64,000 nucleotides of DNA, from positions 45,489,158-45,553,157 of the forward strand of contig NC_089224.1 of the NCBI RefSeq assembly GCF_963924675.1. Direction: 5' to 3'. The notes under the pieces were generated by a model that saw nothing but the letters and a program-made list of their open reading frames with translations, did no database searches and was not told the origin of the DNA. Origin of the DNA: Phocoena phocoena (Eukaryota > Chordata > Mammalia > Artiodactyla > Phocoenidae). The position numbers and the translations under genes are program-made. This document shows positions 59,773-64,000 of this stretch, one piece after another (within the stretch, counting starts at the first letter, position 1; every line of letters begins with the position of its first letter).

Positions 59773-60357
59773 ATGGCCTTCGTGCTCTCTCTACTGACCG
59801 CCCTGGTGATGTTCAGCTATGGCCCTGGTGGATCTCTGGGCTGCGACCTGTCTCAGAACCACGTGTGGATTAGCAAGAACTTCATGCTTCTGGGCCAGAT
59901 GTGGAGAATCTCCCCTCGTTTCTGTCTGAAGGACAGAAAAGACTTCGGTTTCCCCCAGGACATGGTGGATGACAGCCAGCTCCCGAAGGCCCAGGCCACC
60001 TCTGTCCTCCACGAGATGCTCCAGCAGACCTTCCGCCTCTTCCACACAGAGCGCTCCCCTGCCGCCTGGGACACCTCCCTCCTGGACAAACTCCGCACTG
60101 GACTCCATCAGCAGCTGGAGGACCTGGACGCCTGCTTGGTGCAGGCGATGGGAGATGAAGAAACTGCCCTGGGAGTGACAGGCCCTACACTGGCCGTGAA
60201 GAGGTACTTCCAGGGAATCCACCTCTACCTGAAAGAGAAGAAATACAGTGACTGTGCCTGGGAAATTGTCAGAGTGGAAATCATGAGATCCTTGTCTTCA
60301 TCGACCAACTTGCAAGAAAGGATAAGAATTATGGATGGAGGCCTGGGGTCACCTTGA
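59773..60357 (+). CDS. IFNW: Interferon omega, copy 3 (one codon shorter)
   Basis: A 194-residue omega interferon with the usual 23-residue signal peptide and a 171-residue mature chain. One AAG codon of the Lys-Lys pair before Asn-Phe is deleted (SKNF versus SKKNF), so every later residue, including the second cysteine, is shifted by one. In the conserved QMRRIS segment the first Arg is Trp (CGG to TGG, a CpG transition). The four cysteines, [11 protein letters not shown] and the tail GLGSP are kept, and the frame is open, so it is probably expressed. Both changes fall in helix A, in or near the region that contacts IFNAR2 in this family; their effect on activity is unknown. No N-glycosylation sequon occurs in the mature chain. 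Confidence 0.94.
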   Translation: MAFVLSLLTALVMFSYGPGGSLGCDLSQNHVWISKNFMLLGQMWRISPRFCLKDRKDFGFPQDMVDDSQLPKAQATSVLHEMLQQTFRLFHTERSPAAWDTSLLDKLRTGLHQQLEDLDACLVQAMGDEETALGVTGPTLAVKRYFQGIHLYLKEKKYSDCAWEIVRVEIMRSLSSSTNLQERIRIMDGGLGSP

Positions 60358-60740
60358 AATGTTTCTCATTGACTAAGATGCCCTATCACCCTTGCACACA
60401 TGTCTTTAGTCATTTCAGAAGGCTCTTATTTCAATTTTAATCACAGAATTTATTGTATGAATTCAGCTAATACTTTGTCAGTAGTAATAAGCAAGTATAT
60501 GTTAAAATTATTCAGCTTCAGGGGCATCAGTCCCTAAGCAATGACTACCCTGTTATTTATTTATTCTGTTTATTTGTTTATTTATTTATTTATGTATTTT
60601 ATTTCTATATTTTCATATAAATATATTTATACTTACATTGTATTAAAATTTAGAAAATATTCACCTTTCCATTTCATTAAATTTGCATGGTTTTTTATTT
60701 ATTAAATTCTTATGAGAGAAAACTTCTTGAGTGTTTTAAG
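60358..60740 (+). promoter_or_regulatory. IFNW3 3' UTR with enlarged AU-rich tract
   Basis: The TTTA tract (60552-60600) is 8 bases longer than in IFNW2, two extra TTTA-type units. ATTAAA lies at 60642-60647. Longer AU-rich tracts generally mean a less stable mRNA; the effect here is untested. Confidence 0.65.
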
Positions 60741-61230
60741 TTCTGAAACCTACATTCTTATTTTTTTCTATGTAAATTTATTTCAGACTAGTATTTGTCC
60801 ATTTTGTCCTTTGGAACAGTCCTACCACTTTCATTTCAGGAAATGCTTGTCAAAAGGTGGAATTCCACGGAATTGAGGGAAGTCCTGGAAATTATGGAGA
60901 ATGGTTAGTCCTGATGTCAGAGGTGTAACTGATTTATACCACCAGGAAAGAGTGGTCGGTGCAAATACCTGTGGGAAGGAGTCATGTCCTCGAGGGAAGC
61001 TGGTGACATATGCTGTTGACTGGCCAATCCTGGCACCTTCCTCCCACCTTCTCCCTGGTCCTGCTTTACTGAACCATTCATCCCTTATACATACCTTCAG
61101 ACCCTCCAACTCACTGACCAGCCACACAGCTGCTCTGGTTCTGTGCAGGTTTCCAGCTTCAAGGTTTCTGTTAGAGTGAAAGTCATAGGAAGAGAGCACA
61201 AGGGAAAGGAGAGTTCTAGGACTTTCAAAA

Positions 61231-61440
61231 CCTCTGAGAAGGAGCCAGGGTTCATGACACTGGATCCCAGCTCTGCTATTAATAGCAGTGTGACCTTGAC
61301 AAATAACACAAACACTAAGCTCACTAGTTTCCTCATCTTTAATATGGGGTCAATAGTAGTAATTTTTCATAGGATTATTCTCAGGATTCAATGAGTAAAT
61401 ATACACAAGAGGCACAAAAGTGTGTCTGTCTAAAATAATC
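61231..61440 (+). repeat. MIR SINE relic
   Basis: Third copy of the MIR found downstream of each omega gene. Confidence 0.7.
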
Positions 61441-61652
61441 AGGACTGTTAGAGTCACAGAGTGGCTACATTCGGGGAGGAGAAGGAGAGCTGCTCTGAGG
61501 TAGCAACTGGAAGACAACATAAGAAACATGCTAGGTCCTGGGCAAAATCTATTACGTTTAACTTGGGTGCTAGTTTCACAATGTATTCAGTGTGTGAAAT
61601 TTCTCTGTGCTGTATGTTGAAGATACTTGCAATTTCTGTGTATTATACTTCT

Positions 61653-61935
61653 TTTTTAAAAAATAAATTCATTTGTTTATTTACATTTTATTTTTGGCTG
61701 CTTTGGGTCTTCGTTGCGGCGAGTGGGGGCTACTCTTCCTTGCGGTGCGCAGGCTTCTCATTGCGGTGGCTTCTCTTGTCACGAAGCATGGACTCTAGGC
61801 ACGCAGGCTTCAGTAGTTGTGGCACACAGGCTTAGTTGCTCGGCGGCATGTGGGATCTTCCCGGACCACGGCTTGAACTCGTGTCCCCTGCATTGGCAGG
61901 CTGATTCTTAACCACTCTACCAGCAGGGAAGTCCT
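61653..61935 (-). mobile_element. CHR-type SINE in the IFNW3 flank
   Basis: Copy of 35548-35830, with the target word tgtgtattatacttct at 61637-61652 and 61936-61951. Confidence 0.94.
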
Positions 61936-61951
61936 TGTGTATTATACTTCT

Positions 61952-64000
61952 GAAAGATTTTCTGGGAATTAGTAAAAATTCTTTGACAAAGAAGGATCAG
62001 TAGAAAATACTTGGATCTCCTTTAAAAATGAATAATATGGAAATAACAGAGACCTCAAATAATGTAAAAAGTCACAAACATTTTTCATTAATAATATTTG
62101 TTGCTTCCTTAGTATGAGAAAGGCACAAAATAGCTTCTGAACTCTTTCACTTTTGGGGCTTTCAGCAGCAACACAGAATCAGGAAGAAAAAAGCAGGAGC
62201 TATGAAAGGTAAGGTTCTGCTCTCTAATCCTGGGCTCTCCCGGGTTTGATCTTAGTTCTCTTCTCCATACAGTCCCAGGTCTATAATTACTGGCAATGTC
62301 ACCTCCTAGAGCCTGTACTCTCAGAAAATAATGGCCCCCCCAGAGGAGAGACTCAGAGCTACAAAGCAAAGAAGTCAGGACCTGGGACACTTCTAACCCA
62401 CGCTCTGCTCGTCCATGTGAAAGCTGGGCCATGGCACTTACCCATCAAGTGACAGTGTGAGACGTGGTGGAACAATGACTGTTTTGGTGGCAAAAGTTTG
62501 GGTAATGACTCAGACAACTTAACCTCCCTAAGTTTCATAGTCTGTGTCTGGGAGAGTCCCAGGATTGTTGTGATGATTGCCTGGGGCAATGTGTGTGAAA
62601 GAGCTTTGAAATGACACCGCTCTACACACATGGACCTTACGATTAGTGGCATTGAACCTCTGACCTCGAATTCTAGTTCCTGGGCATTAATCTTGAAAGA
62701 ATCTCTTCCCAGTAGAACAGTCTACTCAGCATGTTCCACTCTCTCTTTGCTTCCACTCTCGCTAGACACACCCAGGCTCCTATTTTTGGATTGCAGAGCT
62801 CACCTGAAAGGCACTCATGTGACACCAGCCCCACCCTCTCTTCAGAAAGGTGATTCATATCTTCTGTCATCTCAGGCATCCCTCTTGCTAGCTGGCCCTG
62901 TGGAATTCCAGGGTCCTAGTTCAGCAAGAGGTTGACACGAGGGAGTCCCTTTGGGAACAGAATATGGAAGGAAGCCTTGGGGTAAGGCATCTTCTGAAAA
63001 CAAAATGGTCTCTCTCAAAAACAGCAAAGTTCATTCTTCACAAGTAAATTGTTTCTTCTAAAAAAGAGTGTTTTCTTTAGTCTCTGCTGCATTTGGGGGA
63101 AGGAAGCAGTAGTCCAGGAACTGGGTTTAGAGAAAAGAAGGGGTTCTCCAGTTCTGATTGAGAGCTGACTTTGAGTGTTTGAGGCAGAGGAAGGTTAGGG
63201 AGGGAGTCTGACAGTGGCCTTGCACACTCTCTACCATCTCAGCCACCTTCATTTGTGTCATGATGAATACAGCCCTTCACAAAGCAAATACAAAAGCATA
63301 GGAACTTGACAAATGCTGAGGGGCTTTAAAAATTGAGAAAATCCATTAAAGAACGAGTCTCAGGAACTGGACTTCCCAGTCCTTCCCCTTCTCCATCATG
63401 ATACTGATCTGTAAACAGCCGTGGGTTGGAATGTTTGGAGTTACACAGGCACATAGATTCCCAAATGTCCCAATTAGCCTCTAGGAACAGAGACAAGAAA
63501 TTTCACATATTCCCCAAAACAGCACTGGAATTTGGCATTCCTGAGGTCTCAAGTTCAGAAGGAAATGGAACAAACCAGAGGACCCCAAATATTTTGATGG
63601 AGAGTAACTTGCATCTGACTCCAAGGCCTTCTTGCGTCCTGATGAAGGCTGGGCAAAGCAGCTCAGCTCCTTTTAGCCTTAATGAAAGTGTACAGCTGAG
63701 GACTTTTCGCCTTTCCTTTCTCATGGGACAGGCTCTGGAGCAGCAGGGATGCAGAACTCCTGGCCATGTTTGTGGTTGAGCAAGCAGGGACAAGAGGAGC
63801 CCAAAGGGGAGGCAGAGCGGTATAGGGTCTTAGCAAAGCTGGGAGTGGAACAGCATAGTCTCATCAGGCTTAGGAAAGAGATCTCCATCTACATCAGGTC
63901 CCGTAGCACTCAGCTCACTCTCCAGCTACACTTCTTATTCCCACCCAGTAACCTGCACACTGTTAGGGACATCATTGGTCCTCAGAGTTGTTAATAAAAG
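61952..64000. other. 3' flank of IFNW3 to window end, no gene
   Basis: Copy of 35847-37892 with more substitutions than the left part of the unit. The window ends inside the duplicated sequence. Confidence 0.6.

Larger units (their letters stand above)
48263..64000. repeat. 26-kb tandem duplication, unit C (cut by window end)
   Basis: Direct repeat of 22151-37892, carrying IFNA3 and IFNW3. The unit is still matching at the last base, so it continues beyond the window and may include further pseudogene and delta copies. Confidence 0.95.

Noticed and set aside
60552..60600. CRISPR-like or other regular array
   Set aside because: The TTTA repeats are an AU-rich 3' UTR element; no spaced direct repeats exist in the window apart from SINEs and the segmental duplications.

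Overview
This window is a stretch of a mammalian type I interferon (IFN) cluster. It carries seven intact, intronless interferon genes, all on the + strand: three IFN-omega genes (IFNW1-3), three IFN-alpha genes (IFNA1-3) and one short IFN-delta gene. It also holds two degenerate minus-strand omega-like pseudogenes and at least one relic promoter region of a lost IFN-delta gene, probably two. Copy numbers are local labels for this window. The repeats point to a cetacean: the window is full of tRNA-Glu-derived CHR-type SINEs with the 'cttccctggtggcgcagtgg' head. I see no ruminant BovB elements, pig PRE-1 elements or primate Alu elements. No IFN-tau is present, which argues against a ruminant.

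Layout by position. Block A: IFNW1 (1240-1827), a probable IFN-delta-type promoter relic (about 7405-8395), minus-strand omega pseudogene 1 (about 13560-14065), an IFN-delta promoter relic without its gene (about 16170-17178), IFNA1 (17998-18567). Block B: IFNA2 (23287-23856), IFNW2 (33673-34260), minus-strand omega pseudogene 2 (about 40535-41022), intact IFN-delta (44215-44727). Block C: IFNA3 (49399-49968), IFNW3 (59773-60357), then flank to the window end. Positions 22151-37892 recur almost unchanged at 48263-64000, a direct tandem duplication with a period of about 26.1 kb. A shorter, older repeat of about 5 kb carries IFNA1 (17180-22150) and IFNA2 (22474-27270). Block A pairs with block B over 1-3510, 6066-7470 and 11526-17178.

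The simplest model is an array of units in the order alpha - omega - reversed omega pseudogene - delta, reshaped by unequal exchange and deletion. One deletion removed the delta gene upstream of IFNA1. Another apparently removed an omega-pseudogene-delta segment between IFNA1 and IFNA2. SINE insertions present in some paralogous copies and absent in others, with visible target-site duplications, order these events.

Each intact gene encodes a secreted four-cysteine (or modified) helical cytokine that would signal through IFNAR1/IFNAR2. Most have a compact virus-responsive promoter of GAAANN repeats about 50-170 bp upstream of the ATG and an AU-rich 3' UTR, as expected for transient, infection-induced transcripts. 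I found no other protein-coding gene, no non-coding RNA gene that I can support, and no CRISPR or prokaryotic feature. Homology statements rest on reading the sequence by eye; no search or alignment was run.
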